Below, piece after piece: positions 17,340 to 26,051 of a stretch of DNA of 64,000 nt. Made by a program: the position numbers and the translations under genes. Position 1 is the first letter of the stretch. Each line of letters starts with the position of its first letter. The stretch covers positions 57,862 through 121,861 of the forward strand of contig NZ_AWFH01000002.1 of the NCBI RefSeq assembly GCF_000682715.1, written 5' to 3'. This stretch comes from Hyphomonas atlantica corrig. (GTDB taxonomy: Bacteria; Pseudomonadota; Alphaproteobacteria; Caulobacterales; Hyphomonadaceae). A model generated the notes under the pieces. It saw only the letters and a program-made list of their open reading frames with translations, did no database searches and was not told the DNA's origin.

Positions 17340-18953
17340 CTAACGACACACGAAATTTGCCGCAATCTCCAGACTTCCCTCGCCATCATATCGAGGAAGC
17401 TGCGGCCATGGACAGAGAGGACGTGTCATGCTGTCAGGTGTCAGGCGGGGCAGTTCTCCCATGAGCGCGCGGGCAAGGGCGGCCATTGCCGGCGGAGGCT
17501 GGCTGGCGACGATCCGGACCGGCTTTTCTCCCGACTCGACCCAGGCATCGATTACGGCAAGTCCATCAAATGTCGAGGGGCCAGCGCCCCCAAGACAATG
17601 CGAGACACCTATCGCGGTAAACAGCTGAACACTCTCTTCTGCCTTCCGGGAGCTTGATTTGGCCAACAGTCTTTGATCCGTCACTTCCAGGGCTTCCTGA
17701 TAATAATCGATCAATGGTTCAGGAGGGAGCAATTGATCATACAGGCCGTGCCATAAGAGAAGCTTCCCTTCCTCTTTCACGAATTCCGAGAGATCCGGAT
17801 TGTCGGCGGTGTATATCCGATCAAACAAACTATCTTTTTGCGCTGCGTGACTGGCAATGACGTCGTTTGTGCTGAAATCCGTATCGGTTGGAAATCCTGC
17901 AGCAGAGGCAAAATTGTAATATCCCGTTTCCAGCTGCGAATCCTGATCGAGCGCCATGAACCAGGGAAAGCTGGACAGCTCTGATCCTCGGGCGAGACCA
18001 TAGGCTACGATTTTTCCATTCATATCCCGCTTGTCCGAATAGGCAGACTGCACGGCCGCGACCTGGGCGGGTGACAGGCAGTCATCCCCTGAAACGCCAC
18101 CCGCACAAAGCAGTTCCTGAGGGTCCCAGGAACAGGCATCCGGCATGGATATGATTCCATCCACGGCACCGTCCTCGCCATCACACGCCGTCAGGGCTGC
18201 GCTGTTCACAAGCTGAATTTGTGGAACCGAGAGTTTGGCATTCTCGGCCAGAAAGGCCCGGCTGATCAGCGACATGCTTACCCGGGCCACGTCATTGAAT
18301 GCCGGCGCTCCAGCAATGATCCCATCAAAGTCCTGCGGATATTTCTGGGCTGCGACCATTCCCTGCCGCCCGCCTTGAGAACATCCCTGAAAATAGGATT
18401 TTGCAGGTAATTGCCCGTAATAGGTCTCTGCCAGGTCTTTTCCGAGGACAGTCATTTCGTGTACCGCCCGATAGCCAAAATCAATCAATCCTTCGACATT
18501 CGGGGAGCCATCCTCCTCGACGGCCCACGCCGTATTCCAGGGTTCGATGGCCGCATGACCGGTGTCGGTCTGCATGGTTGCATATCCCTTGATAAGTGCA
18601 GGGAGCGCCGCGTCGAGCCTCACATTCCCCGCAAAGCCGCCGCCCCCAAGTCCAACAATTTTGTGGTTCCACTCAACTGGAAAGCGATAAACCACACCTA
18701 TCGTGGAGGTTTCATTTGGAGATATCCTGCCTGCAACTTCACAAATCTGAGGCGCCCCGGTGGTCACATCCGCTGGCAACATGCGGGCCGCTTCAAGACG
18801 GGTATGCGGCTTATTCCAGGAATGCTGGAGGTTTTCACACTTTTCACTGGCCGGAATTGGGAGCGTGTCGGGTGCGGTATCTGGATCTGCCGCGCATCCT
18901 GTCGGGGCCAGCCCCAGCAGCACGAATAACAATACTCTCCCTGCACTGACCAT
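17340..18953 (-). CDS. Tannase/feruloyl esterase family protein, probable lipoprotein
   Basis: 537 aa from ATG 18953, which has GGAGGA at good spacing; ATG 18956 and an upstream frame to 19007 are alternatives. The N-terminus VLLFVLLGLAPTGCAA is a lipoprotein-type signal peptide with Cys after Gly. The catalytic nucleophile lies in FQGCSQGGRQGM (GCSxGG, typical of PF07519), followed by an acidic HGLYDQLLPP loop and GVSHCLGG with the His. These esterases release aromatic acids such as ferulate or gallate from esters, so it may supply substrate to the pathway in the envelope. No close partner gene in its orientation. Confidence 0.9.
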   Translation of the reverse strand: MVSAGRVLLFVLLGLAPTGCAADPDTAPDTLPIPASEKCENLQHSWNKPHTRLEAARMLPADVTTGAPQICEVAGRISPNETSTIGVVYRFPVEWNHKIVGLGGGGFAGNVRLDAALPALIKGYATMQTDTGHAAIEPWNTAWAVEEDGSPNVEGLIDFGYRAVHEMTVLGKDLAETYYGQLPAKSYFQGCSQGGRQGMVAAQKYPQDFDGIIAGAPAFNDVARVSMSLISRAFLAENAKLSVPQIQLVNSAALTACDGEDGAVDGIISMPDACSWDPQELLCAGGVSGDDCLSPAQVAAVQSAYSDKRDMNGKIVAYGLARGSELSSFPWFMALDQDSQLETGYYNFASAAGFPTDTDFSTNDVIASHAAQKDSLFDRIYTADNPDLSEFVKEEGKLLLWHGLYDQLLPPEPLIDYYQEALEVTDQRLLAKSSSRKAEESVQLFTAIGVSHCLGGAGPSTFDGLAVIDAWVESGEKPVRIVASQPPPAMAALARALMGELPRLTPDSMTRPLCPWPQLPRYDGEGSLEIAANFVCR

Positions 18954-19869
18954 CATTTCCTCCAACTGGCTTGGTAATTGTAAAAGCGGGTAGCCCATCT
19001 CGGTCACTTTTACGTTACAGCGTACATTTTTGCGCGCACCTGTCCATCCGTTTTTATTATATAGTTTTATCCTGTTTTCATCTTATTCAGCCGGGCGTCA
19101 GATCCCATAGACGGCTTGAAGGCGTATCTGGCCTCACTCGCCAGACTGCTCCAACAATGCACTTTGGCATCACCTCGAAACCCCTTTTTTCTTTATTTTT
19201 CTGACCTGTTCAATCCTCGGAGGCACTTGCAGACCGCTCCACTTTCTACAGTCTGGACAAGGAATTCGTCCAGTTTACCGATGAGCGCTGGAGTTCTGAT
19301 CCACTTAATTTTAATACTATTGTCTAATCTTGTGAAGGAGCCTCATATCCTCCTCCCAAGCAGTCCACATGGTCGAGCAGTTTTTCTGCAGAACCGCGAG
19401 TCATTGCGAGCCCGTGAAATCACCGCGCCGGACGAGAAGAAGATGCTCCGGTCAATGCTGACATCAAGAGAAGGATGGGCGAGGCGACGTGGATGAAAGA
19501 ATGGCTGCCACAAATATCGTCCGTTAAAGCATTATGCAGAAGCGGATCGAGCCTGCGAAAGTCGAAGCGATATCACGGTCGTACTACATCGCTCATGATA
19601 AGATGGCAAAAGCCGACTTGTCGCATTTTTGAGAGGCGCCCGTATCCATCAAATGGTGTCCTGTGAGGCCTAAGGAAAGGCTTTCAGGATGGACATTGAA
19701 GCACGGAGGTATGAAAACTCAGCGTGAATCGTACTTTCCAAATCGTCGAACAATCGTCCTGCCCTTGATCAGCGTTTAGATAACGTGTTTGGCTTGCCAA
19801 TTGTTGTTGCATCGAGTGGGGCTATATGTGTAAGTGGGTTAGTGACAATACTTCAGATGGAGCCAAGCA
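18954..19869. other. Long AT-richer stretch without a recognised gene
   Basis: About 900 bases between the esterase and the Rrf2 gene. Open frames of 60-126 codons overlap on the + strand but none resembles a known protein, and their residue composition is irregular. Could be decayed mobile or horizontally acquired DNA, given the pseudogene 2 kb further on. The first part must hold the esterase promoter. Confidence 0.45.
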
Positions 19870-20316
19870 TTGCCTACGAGTTCCCGTTTCGTCGTTGCCG
19901 TACACACGCTTGCCGCACTGGCGGTAAACGAAGGGACACCTATGCGCTCAGAAGATCTGGCGCGCAGCGCCAGCACAAACCCGGCTGTCATCAGATCGCT
20001 TTTGTCGCGCCTCGCCGATGCGGGGATGTCTACCGCGCGCATGGGATCTGGAGGAGGCTCGATGCTCGCCAAATCTGCTTCTCACATCAGCCTGCTTGAT
20101 GTCTACCGCGCTGTCGAAGACTGCGAAATCTTCACCCTGCATAGGTCTGCGCCGGATCGCAACTGTGTCGTAGGCAAACATGTTCAGGACGCCATGCGTC
20201 CGGCACTCGACAAGGCGCGGCAGGCGTTGGAGGACGAATTGGCAAGGGTGACAATCGACGACATTGCTGCAGAAATCGCCAGGCGCGGCGGGTTTACAAT
20301 CCCGTGGCAGGCTTGA
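19870..20316 (+). CDS. Rrf2 family transcriptional regulator
   Basis: 148 aa with TTG start at 19870. Rrf2 winged helix: SSRFVVAVHTLAALAVNEG, then SEDLARSASTNPAVIRSLLSRLADAGM, and the wing GSGGGSMLAKSASHISLLDVYRAVED. Only two Cys (C85 and C99) lie in the region where IscR/NsrR have three cluster ligands, so an Fe-S cluster is uncertain; it may be a redox or ligand sensor. Next to a WrbA-like flavoprotein and a ruined SDR gene, a grouping in which Rrf2 proteins often repress quinone or aldehyde reductases. Confidence 0.85.
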   Translation: MPTSSRFVVAVHTLAALAVNEGTPMRSEDLARSASTNPAVIRSLLSRLADAGMSTARMGSGGGSMLAKSASHISLLDVYRAVEDCEIFTLHRSAPDRNCVVGKHVQDAMRPALDKARQALEDELARVTIDDIAAEIARRGGFTIPWQA

Positions 20317-20379
20317 TGTGAGTTTTACCCATATATGTTGTTATGTTGGCAACGTACATACTGATGAAGGACGCAATTT

Positions 20380-20970
20380 ATGACCAATGTTCGTGTCGCG
20401 ATCGTGTATCATAGTGGCTACGGCCACACCGCGAAGCAGGCCGAGGGCGTGAAGCGCGGCGTTGAGAGCGTCGAGGGGGCTGAAGCCTTGCTGATGGATA
20501 TCGATGAAGCCCAGAGCCGCTGGGACGACCTTGAGCAGGTCGAAGCAATCATTTTCGGTTCGCCGACCTATATGGGCAGCGTGTCCGGCCCGTTCAAAAT
20601 GTTCATGGATGCGACCTCCACGACCGTCTTTGCAAAGGGGTTTGCCTGGAAGGACAAGATCGCAGCAGGCTTTTCCAACTCCGCGTCGCGTTCCGGCGAC
20701 AAGCTTTCCTCCCTCATCCAGATCGCGCTCTTTGCAGCCCAGCACGGGATGCACTGGGTCAACCTCGGGCTACCGCCGGCCAACAATTCGTCAACAGGTT
20801 CGCAAGAGGACCTCAACCGGCTCGGGTTCTTTCTGGGCGCAGGCGCACAGTCAAATGCCGATGAAGGGCCCGATGTTGCGCCTCCCGCCGCCGACCTCAA
20901 GACCGCCGAGCATCTCGGACGCCGCGTCACAATAACGACGATCCAGTTCGTTCGCGGCCGAGCCGCCTGA
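20380..20970 (+). CDS. Flavodoxin-fold NAD(P)H:quinone oxidoreductase (WrbA-like)
   Basis: 196 aa. The FMN phosphate loop VYHSGYGHTAKQAEGVKRGVE, the second FMN loop FGSPTYMGSVSGPFKMFMDAT and the third region around SASRSGDKLSSL match WrbA-type flavodoxin-fold reductases of about 200 aa. These carry out two-electron quinone reduction in the cytoplasm. It follows the Rrf2 gene by 63 bases, a gap containing an ATG-rich AT stretch that probably holds its promoter or operator. Likely part of an Rrf2-controlled oxidative or electrophile response. Confidence 0.88.
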   Translation: MTNVRVAIVYHSGYGHTAKQAEGVKRGVESVEGAEALLMDIDEAQSRWDDLEQVEAIIFGSPTYMGSVSGPFKMFMDATSTTVFAKGFAWKDKIAAGFSNSASRSGDKLSSLIQIALFAAQHGMHWVNLGLPPANNSSTGSQEDLNRLGFFLGAGAQSNADEGPDVAPPAADLKTAEHLGRRVTITTIQFVRGRAA

Positions 20971-21003
20971 GCCAGCCAACGGGATACGGATCCCAGAAGA
21001 CCA

Positions 21004-21525
21004 ATGGCAAGACTAGAAGATAAGACCGTTCTCATTCCTTGCGGCACGACCAGCATTGGTTTTGCCGCAGCGCTATTGTTTCTAGAGGAGGGCGCGCGGA
21101 TCGCTATCAGAGGAAGGATGTCGGGGGGCTCGAAAAGGCCGCTCGTCAAATCGGCGAGGGCGTGACAGCGAGTCGCTCGGACACGGGTGACATTGCGTCA
21201 CGGCCTGCCCTTAAGGCGCAATTACACGAGCCGTTCAGCGACCCAGATGCGCAGTTTTAAACGTCGGCAGTGTGCATTTCAGATCAATCGGGACCTCACT
21301 CCAGCGCCTGATGGTGACGTCCATGCCGCCAATGCGCGCTCGATTGTGTTTTCAATGCAGGCGCTCCTGCCGCTGTTCCCGTCCGGTGGCGGCATTGTCG
21401 TCACTAGGTCTATCAACACTCGGCACGGCATGGCCGGTACGCCAGCCTATGCATCGCTGTGCGATCGCGAATGTGGGCCCTCGCGGGCGAGCCAGAGCAA
21501 TTCCCAATCAAAGGATCAGCCTTGA
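21004..21525 (+). pseudogene. Short-chain dehydrogenase pseudogene with several frameshifts
   Basis: An SDR can be pieced together only across frames. It starts at 21004 (frame 1) with MARLEDKTVLIPCGTTSIG and a GTTSIGFAAALLFLEEGA nucleotide fold. It then shifts near 21110 to frame 3 (DVGGLEKAARQIGEGVTA, to about 21190), then to frame 2 for VHFRSIG-like sequence. It returns to frame 1 for NARSIVFSMQALLPLF and GGGIVVTRSINTRHGMAGTPAYASL (Ser-Tyr region) and shifts again to frame 2 (AIANVGPRGRA). The C-terminal third is missing. This is either a decayed gene or a low-quality stretch; repeated shifts favour decay. Confidence 0.75.
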
Positions 21526-21566
21526 TGTCGCATTCCACATACAGGTGAGCATGGTCGGGCGGACTG

Positions 21567-22862
21567 CTATTCCAAGGCGAACCGGATTGGAAGTGCTTTT
21601 GGCCCGCTTATGAAAAGAGACGGGATCATTTTCAGATGTCCATTGAGCTCCACAGACTTCAGCCTGGGAAGCAGTTCCTCAAACAGAATTCGCATTTCAA
21701 GTTTGGCAAGATGCATGCCCAGACATATATGCGGCCCATGGCCGAACGAAATGTAAGGATTTGGCGAACGATCAACACGGAATGAATCAGGCGCATCGAA
21801 TACAGATTCATCTCTGTTGCCCGAACCATAACACAGCATGATCCAGTCGCCCTTGGACAGACGTTGGCCAGAGACGTCGATGTCTTCAGCTGCGGATCGC
21901 ATGAAACTCTTGATCGGTGTCGCCCAGCGAATGGCTTCATCGACAAGGCCTGGTATCAATGAGGGGTCAGACTTTACTTTCTGAAACTCGTGGGGGTGCC
22001 TGGCCAATTGCGCCATGGCGATGGCAGTGGAGGTCGAGGTGGTATCGTGACCTGCGGTGGCCACAGTGATATAATAACCCATCTCTGCCTGCTCGGAAAT
22101 TGGCTGTCCGTCCACTTTGGCATTGGCGATGACGCTGCTGAGGTCATCACGCGGGTTTTCTCGCCGGGCGTCACTGAGCGTGCGGAAATATTCATGAAAC
22201 CCCTCCACCGTCCTGGCGAGGTATTCGGCCTGGGCTTCTGCACTCAACACATCCGCCGCCCCGGACACATCAGGATCTTGGGCGCCAAACAGCTCCTGCG
22301 TCAATTTCAACATGATCGCTTCGTCTTCAATCGGCACACCGAAAATACTCATGATGACGCGGAGCGGGTAATTCAGGGCCACTTCAGTCAGAAAATCGCA
22401 CTCTCCTCCGGTCGACAGCATTTTTTCGACAAATTCGCAGGCAATATCTCTGATTTGAGCTTCCAATTTGCGCAAGGATTTAGGCATGAAATAGCCTTGC
22501 GTCAGTACGCGGTATTTCATGTGCTCCGGTGGGTCCATGGACACCAGGGAATGGACAAGATGCGGGCTCCCGCCGGTGATCTCCCGAATCCTTTGATCGC
22601 TTGCCCTGTCCATGAACGAGAATTGCGTATCGCCCGAATGGAAAAGGTCATTGTGTCGGCTGATGTAGCGGATGTCCTCTGCACGCGTCACAACCCAGAA
22701 GGGATCGAAGCCCTCTGCAACCGCCAGACCTAACGGTTTGTGCTTGCGCAGCCATCGATAGGTTTCGAATATCCGGCCATCCGCATAGGCTTGAGGATCG
22801 ACAAGGGTGGAGACCTGATCTTGAGGGATAAGCGCAGCATGCAATTCTGATGTCGCGTTCAT
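21567..22862 (-). CDS. Cytochrome P450
   Basis: 431 aa, soluble bacterial class. I-helix TVATAGHDTTSTST (oxygen-activating Thr), K-helix EAIRW (ExxR), and the heme-ligand loop FGHGPHICLGMHLAK with the proximal Cys. No membrane anchor. It lies 126 bases downstream of the Rieske beta gene on the same strand, so the oxygenases may form one operon. As a class I P450 it needs a ferredoxin and a ferredoxin reductase; only the reductase (30658) is seen in the window. Likely hydroxylates an alicyclic or aromatic pathway intermediate; a CYP family cannot be assigned by eye. Confidence 0.93.
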   Translation of the reverse strand: MNATSELHAALIPQDQVSTLVDPQAYADGRIFETYRWLRKHKPLGLAVAEGFDPFWVVTRAEDIRYISRHNDLFHSGDTQFSFMDRASDQRIREITGGSPHLVHSLVSMDPPEHMKYRVLTQGYFMPKSLRKLEAQIRDIACEFVEKMLSTGGECDFLTEVALNYPLRVIMSIFGVPIEDEAIMLKLTQELFGAQDPDVSGAADVLSAEAQAEYLARTVEGFHEYFRTLSDARRENPRDDLSSVIANAKVDGQPISEQAEMGYYITVATAGHDTTSTSTAIAMAQLARHPHEFQKVKSDPSLIPGLVDEAIRWATPIKSFMRSAAEDIDVSGQRLSKGDWIMLCYGSGNRDESVFDAPDSFRVDRSPNPYISFGHGPHICLGMHLAKLEMRILFEELLPRLKSVELNGHLKMIPSLFISGPKALPIRFALE

Positions 22863-22988
22863 ATCTTAGCGTGCCTTAAAAACAGTACTCAGCGACCTGT
22901 CTCGGGTCAGCCAGCATGATCAACCACACCGATCAGTCCGGCGCGGCAAGACGGCCACACCATGCAGCGCGTCTCTGCCGGCTCACGC

Positions 22989-23513
22989 CTAAACAATGAT
23001 ACTGACGCGCCCCTGTGGCCGCAGATTGTCCATATCGAGCATGCTCCGTTTGGAAACAATGCATAGCTTGTCGTCGGTCTTGCGAAGCACATAATAGTGA
23101 CGACCCACAAAAGTGTGCGTCACGTCATTCTTGGTGCGATACGTCACGAAATTGGAAGTCACGCGCACGCCGTCTGCCTCGGCGCCGAGAATCCGGACAT
23201 TGGTGACTGTGTGCAACGTCTTTGACCGAGGCCATTCCGAATGTGCCTGTTTGCTGTTCAAACGCTTGATTCGATGGCGTAGCCGGAAATAATCATCCGC
23301 AATATAGAAGAGAGATTCCGAAGAATCCGCATCATCCGGCGCGCCTGCCGTAGGAACTTCATATGTTGCTCCTTCGACAAACAATTCCAGCCATTCATCC
23401 AGCCGCCAGGCATCCAGTAGTGCAGCTTCGTGGTAGAGGAAATCCTCATACTCGCTACGACTCAATACGGGCTCTGTGGTGATCGCACCTGGCTTCATCA
23501 TCACTTCTGTCAT
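22989..23513 (-). CDS. Rieske aromatic-ring-hydroxylating dioxygenase, small (beta) subunit
   Basis: 174 aa from ATG 23513, overlapping the alpha stop as TAATG; the open frame extends 9 codons further upstream. NTF2-like beta-subunit fold with the family pattern EYEDFLYHEAALLDAWRLDEWLELFVEGATYEVP, then RIKRLNSKQAHSEWPRSKTLH and VGRHYYVLRK near the end. The beta subunit is structural in the alpha3beta3 enzyme. Tight coupling with the alpha gene supports 1:1 synthesis. Confidence 0.92.
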   Translation of the reverse strand: MTEVMMKPGAITTEPVLSRSEYEDFLYHEAALLDAWRLDEWLELFVEGATYEVPTAGAPDDADSSESLFYIADDYFRLRHRIKRLNSKQAHSEWPRSKTLHTVTNVRILGAEADGVRVTSNFVTYRTKNDVTHTFVGRHYYVLRKTDDKLCIVSKRSMLDMDNLRPQGRVSIIV

Positions 23514-24808
23514 TATTGATCCTCCATCCGACGCGCCCACTCCCGCCAGAAGCAGCGCATCTGTTCTTCGTCAAAATTTGTTGGCTGGTCCTTCAGCAAT
23601 CCTCTGGAGATGTCATTCCACGGCGCAAATTTTGCATTGCCATAACCGCGATGCGCACTCTCAAGGGCTTCGACATCATCTGGGGTCGCGAACCCGCCTG
23701 GCCCGAGAAATTCGAGGAAATTGTCCAGACGCCGCTTTCGCTGAAGGCGGGGTTCGCCTACAGGCCCCATCGCCCACGCATTGACATGAATCAGACCTGA
23801 CGACACCGGATGGAAGGTCCTGATTGTGATCGCCATGATGTCATTGATGACCAGGCTGGGAAAAATACCCATATTGCGGTCCCCATCGGCAATCCTGTGT
23901 GCTTTCTCGACACCCAGGCGCGCCTCGAGCTCTGCCCGCGCGGCACGTATATCCGCCGCGCCATCTTCTCCCCAGGACGGAATGGTTCTGGCAATCGGCC
24001 GGCCCCAGGGCGCTTTTCCCTCGATGACCGCATGACCATTTTTCAGATCGATAGCCCGGGATTCCACTTTTGCGGCGGACAGGTCATCATTCGCGGCGCC
24101 GCCAATATAATCCGACAGATACTCAAAATAGGTCGCATGCGTATCTTCTGCGTGATAGCCGTCAAAACTGTTCTCGAGGAGCAGTTTCCAATTGGCATTG
24201 ATACTGTACTGCTGCCCGCCGCCAATGATCTCCATGCCATTGGGTGACTGATCGGCAACAAGATCAATGATCTCCCGGGAATCTGCCAGATACTCTTCGA
24301 GACTGACTGCCCCTTCATCAAAATTGATGAAGTAGAATCCCCGATACTCTTCAAGCCGGGGAACCCGGACGAGATCGACAGATCCATCCTTTCCGAAATC
24401 CTCCGGATAGAAGCCCTCTCCCATCCGGGTGGCAAACTTGCCATTATTGTTGAAAGCCCACCCATGATAAAAGCATTTGAAACCGAGCGCACTGCCACAC
24501 TTTTCTCTGGCCACCATGGCGCCCCGGTGTGGACACACATTGAAAAAGGCGTTGTAGCTGCCCTTGCGATCACGATTGAAGATCAGCTCGCGCCCCGCCA
24601 CATTACGCGTCAGATAGTCATTGGCTTCCTTGAGTTCCGTCGCATGTCCGAGATACAGCCAGCATTTGTCGAAGATGCGCTCACGCTCCTTCTCAAAGAT
24701 GGCGTCACTTACAAACGCTTCTCTGGCAACCTTGAACACACCCTTGTTCCGGTCTTCCACAACCCACCTGCCCGTCTTTTCAGGGACGGCCTTCAGCAGC
24801 GTCGCCAT
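23513..24808 (-). CDS. Rieske aromatic-ring-hydroxylating dioxygenase, large (alpha) subunit
   Basis: 431 aa. Rieske [2Fe-2S] ligands C92-x-H94 (VCPHRG) and C112-x2-H115 (KCFYHGW). The mononuclear iron site lies in LLENSFDGYHAEDTHATYF (D216, H219, H224), with a third acidic ligand expected in the C-terminal part. The enzyme inserts O2 into an aromatic or related ring to give a cis-diol or hydroxyl product, fed by reductase and ferredoxin. Start ATG 24808 follows GGAGACTAGAAT. First gene of the alpha-beta-P450 run. No ferredoxin gene accompanies it. Confidence 0.95.
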   Translation of the reverse strand: MATLLKAVPEKTGRWVVEDRNKGVFKVAREAFVSDAIFEKERERIFDKCWLYLGHATELKEANDYLTRNVAGRELIFNRDRKGSYNAFFNVCPHRGAMVAREKCGSALGFKCFYHGWAFNNNGKFATRMGEGFYPEDFGKDGSVDLVRVPRLEEYRGFYFINFDEGAVSLEEYLADSREIIDLVADQSPNGMEIIGGGQQYSINANWKLLLENSFDGYHAEDTHATYFEYLSDYIGGAANDDLSAAKVESRAIDLKNGHAVIEGKAPWGRPIARTIPSWGEDGAADIRAARAELEARLGVEKAHRIADGDRNMGIFPSLVINDIMAITIRTFHPVSSGLIHVNAWAMGPVGEPRLQRKRRLDNFLEFLGPGGFATPDDVEALESAHRGYGNAKFAPWNDISRGLLKDQPTNFDEEQMRCFWREWARRMEDQ

Positions 24809-24912
24809 ATTCTAGTCTCCTTCACCGGCTCGGGTCGGACACGTTTTCCGACACCGTTTTGTCTCCTCGGCCCACATCATGCAGGCGAACATCGCATGCC
24901 GGACACGCTAAC

Positions 24913-24929
24913 TAAAACGCTTGCTTTAT
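24913..24929. promoter_or_regulatory. Candidate operator, copy 3 of the recurring 17-bp motif
   Basis: TAAAACGCTTGCTTTAT, 105-121 bases upstream of the Rieske alpha start (which is transcribed leftward). It has arms TAAAAC / GCTTTA around GCTT, 14 of 17 matching the copy at 14237. A further GTTTTA at 24937-24942 makes a longer imperfect dyad with the first arm. Confidence 0.4.
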
Positions 24930-24984
24930 GCAAATTGTTTTAAGAAGGAAGAGCCAGCCGGCCTGCCGCGCCCGTTTCTCTACA

Positions 24985-25917
24985 TCACTTCATATTCGAC
25001 ACGGACAGTCTGGCATGCTCCCAGAAACGGAGCGCGGCGGGCCTCTGCTCGCGCCGCCGCCTCAAGACACTAAGCTGCGTGGCCAGGCCAAGTGCGGGAA
25101 CCGGTTTGGAAATCATGCCCATGTCCCGTACCATCAGTCCGAGATAGGACCGGACATCAAACCAGCCCAGATCAATCGCACTCGTGCGCTCATCGCTTGC
25201 ATGCCTCACCAGGGAGAATGCGTCAGCTTCAGGCGGACGCACCAGAACAGCCCCGGCGCTGGCCAATGCCCGCGCCACCATCTCTGCCAGGGCAACCCCA
25301 TGAAGCCTGCTAATGGTGGCGACAGGAAGCTCTCGGAGATCCTCAGGGGTTATCTCGTTCCGGTGCGCCAGCGCATGCTCTTCAGGCAGGAGAAGCGTGA
25401 CGGGCTGGCTGCGAATGACCAATCGCTCGAGATCCTCGTCCCGGACCGGCCCATCGCTCTCGACCGATCGGGGTTCGATCACGATTGCAAGGTCTATGTC
25501 GTCTTCGCGCAAGGCATTGAATATGCGCACATGACCAAGAGCAAGGATCTCGACATTGGCGGCAGGATATTGCTGAAGAAATCGATCCGTTAGCTGCGTG
25601 CGTTCCGGAAAAAAAACGGAATGGGGCTGGACTGCCAGGCGTAACGCATTGGTCCTGATCTCTTCTGCTTTCTGATGCAGCCAATCGGTCTCCAGAACCA
25701 GTCGGCGGGCATTGGCGACAAAGGCGCGCCCCTCCTTGGTGAGATCTACCCGCCGGCTCGTCCGGTCAAAAAGATCAAAGCCCAGCTGGCGCTCCATCTC
25801 CCGAATACTCGCAGACAGGGCAGGCTGCGACACGTGCAGGGCATGGGCAGCCTTGGTGAAGGATCCCAGTTCCGCGATCTTCAGGAACGCTTTGAAAGGC
25901 GACGCTTTGAGATCCAT
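24985..25917 (-). CDS. LysR-type transcriptional regulator
   Basis: 310 aa. N-terminal HTH: SPFKAFLKIAELGSFTKAAHALHVSQPALSASIREMERQLG, then FDLFDRTSRRVDLTKEGRAFVANARRL with its recognition helix and linker helix. The substrate-binding region spans residues about 95-300. It reads toward the Rieske genes and is divergent from the acyl-CoA dehydrogenase gene at 26052, 134 bases away. Probable regulator of that ACAD-SDR-kinase unit and perhaps also of the Rieske operon. Confidence 0.9.
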   Translation of the reverse strand: MDLKASPFKAFLKIAELGSFTKAAHALHVSQPALSASIREMERQLGFDLFDRTSRRVDLTKEGRAFVANARRLVLETDWLHQKAEEIRTNALRLAVQPHSVFFPERTQLTDRFLQQYPAANVEILALGHVRIFNALREDDIDLAIVIEPRSVESDGPVRDEDLERLVIRSQPVTLLLPEEHALAHRNEITPEDLRELPVATISRLHGVALAEMVARALASAGAVLVRPPEADAFSLVRHASDERTSAIDLGWFDVRSYLGLMVRDMGMISKPVPALGLATQLSVLRRRREQRPAALRFWEHARLSVSNMK

Positions 25918-26051
25918 AACCGGTCCCGCAACTTATTGATACGCCCCCTATCCATAAGCATATTCGATTGAATGTGAAGGGATTTCCGATTCGACAGCCT
26001 CCTCGTTCAGGAGGCACACTGGCTGCAGCTGCAATGAAAAGGAGGCCTGCC

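Noticed and set aside
19116..19632. Overlapping short frames in the featureless stretch, considered as transposase remnants
   Set aside because: No transposase motif or terminal inverted repeats could be found.
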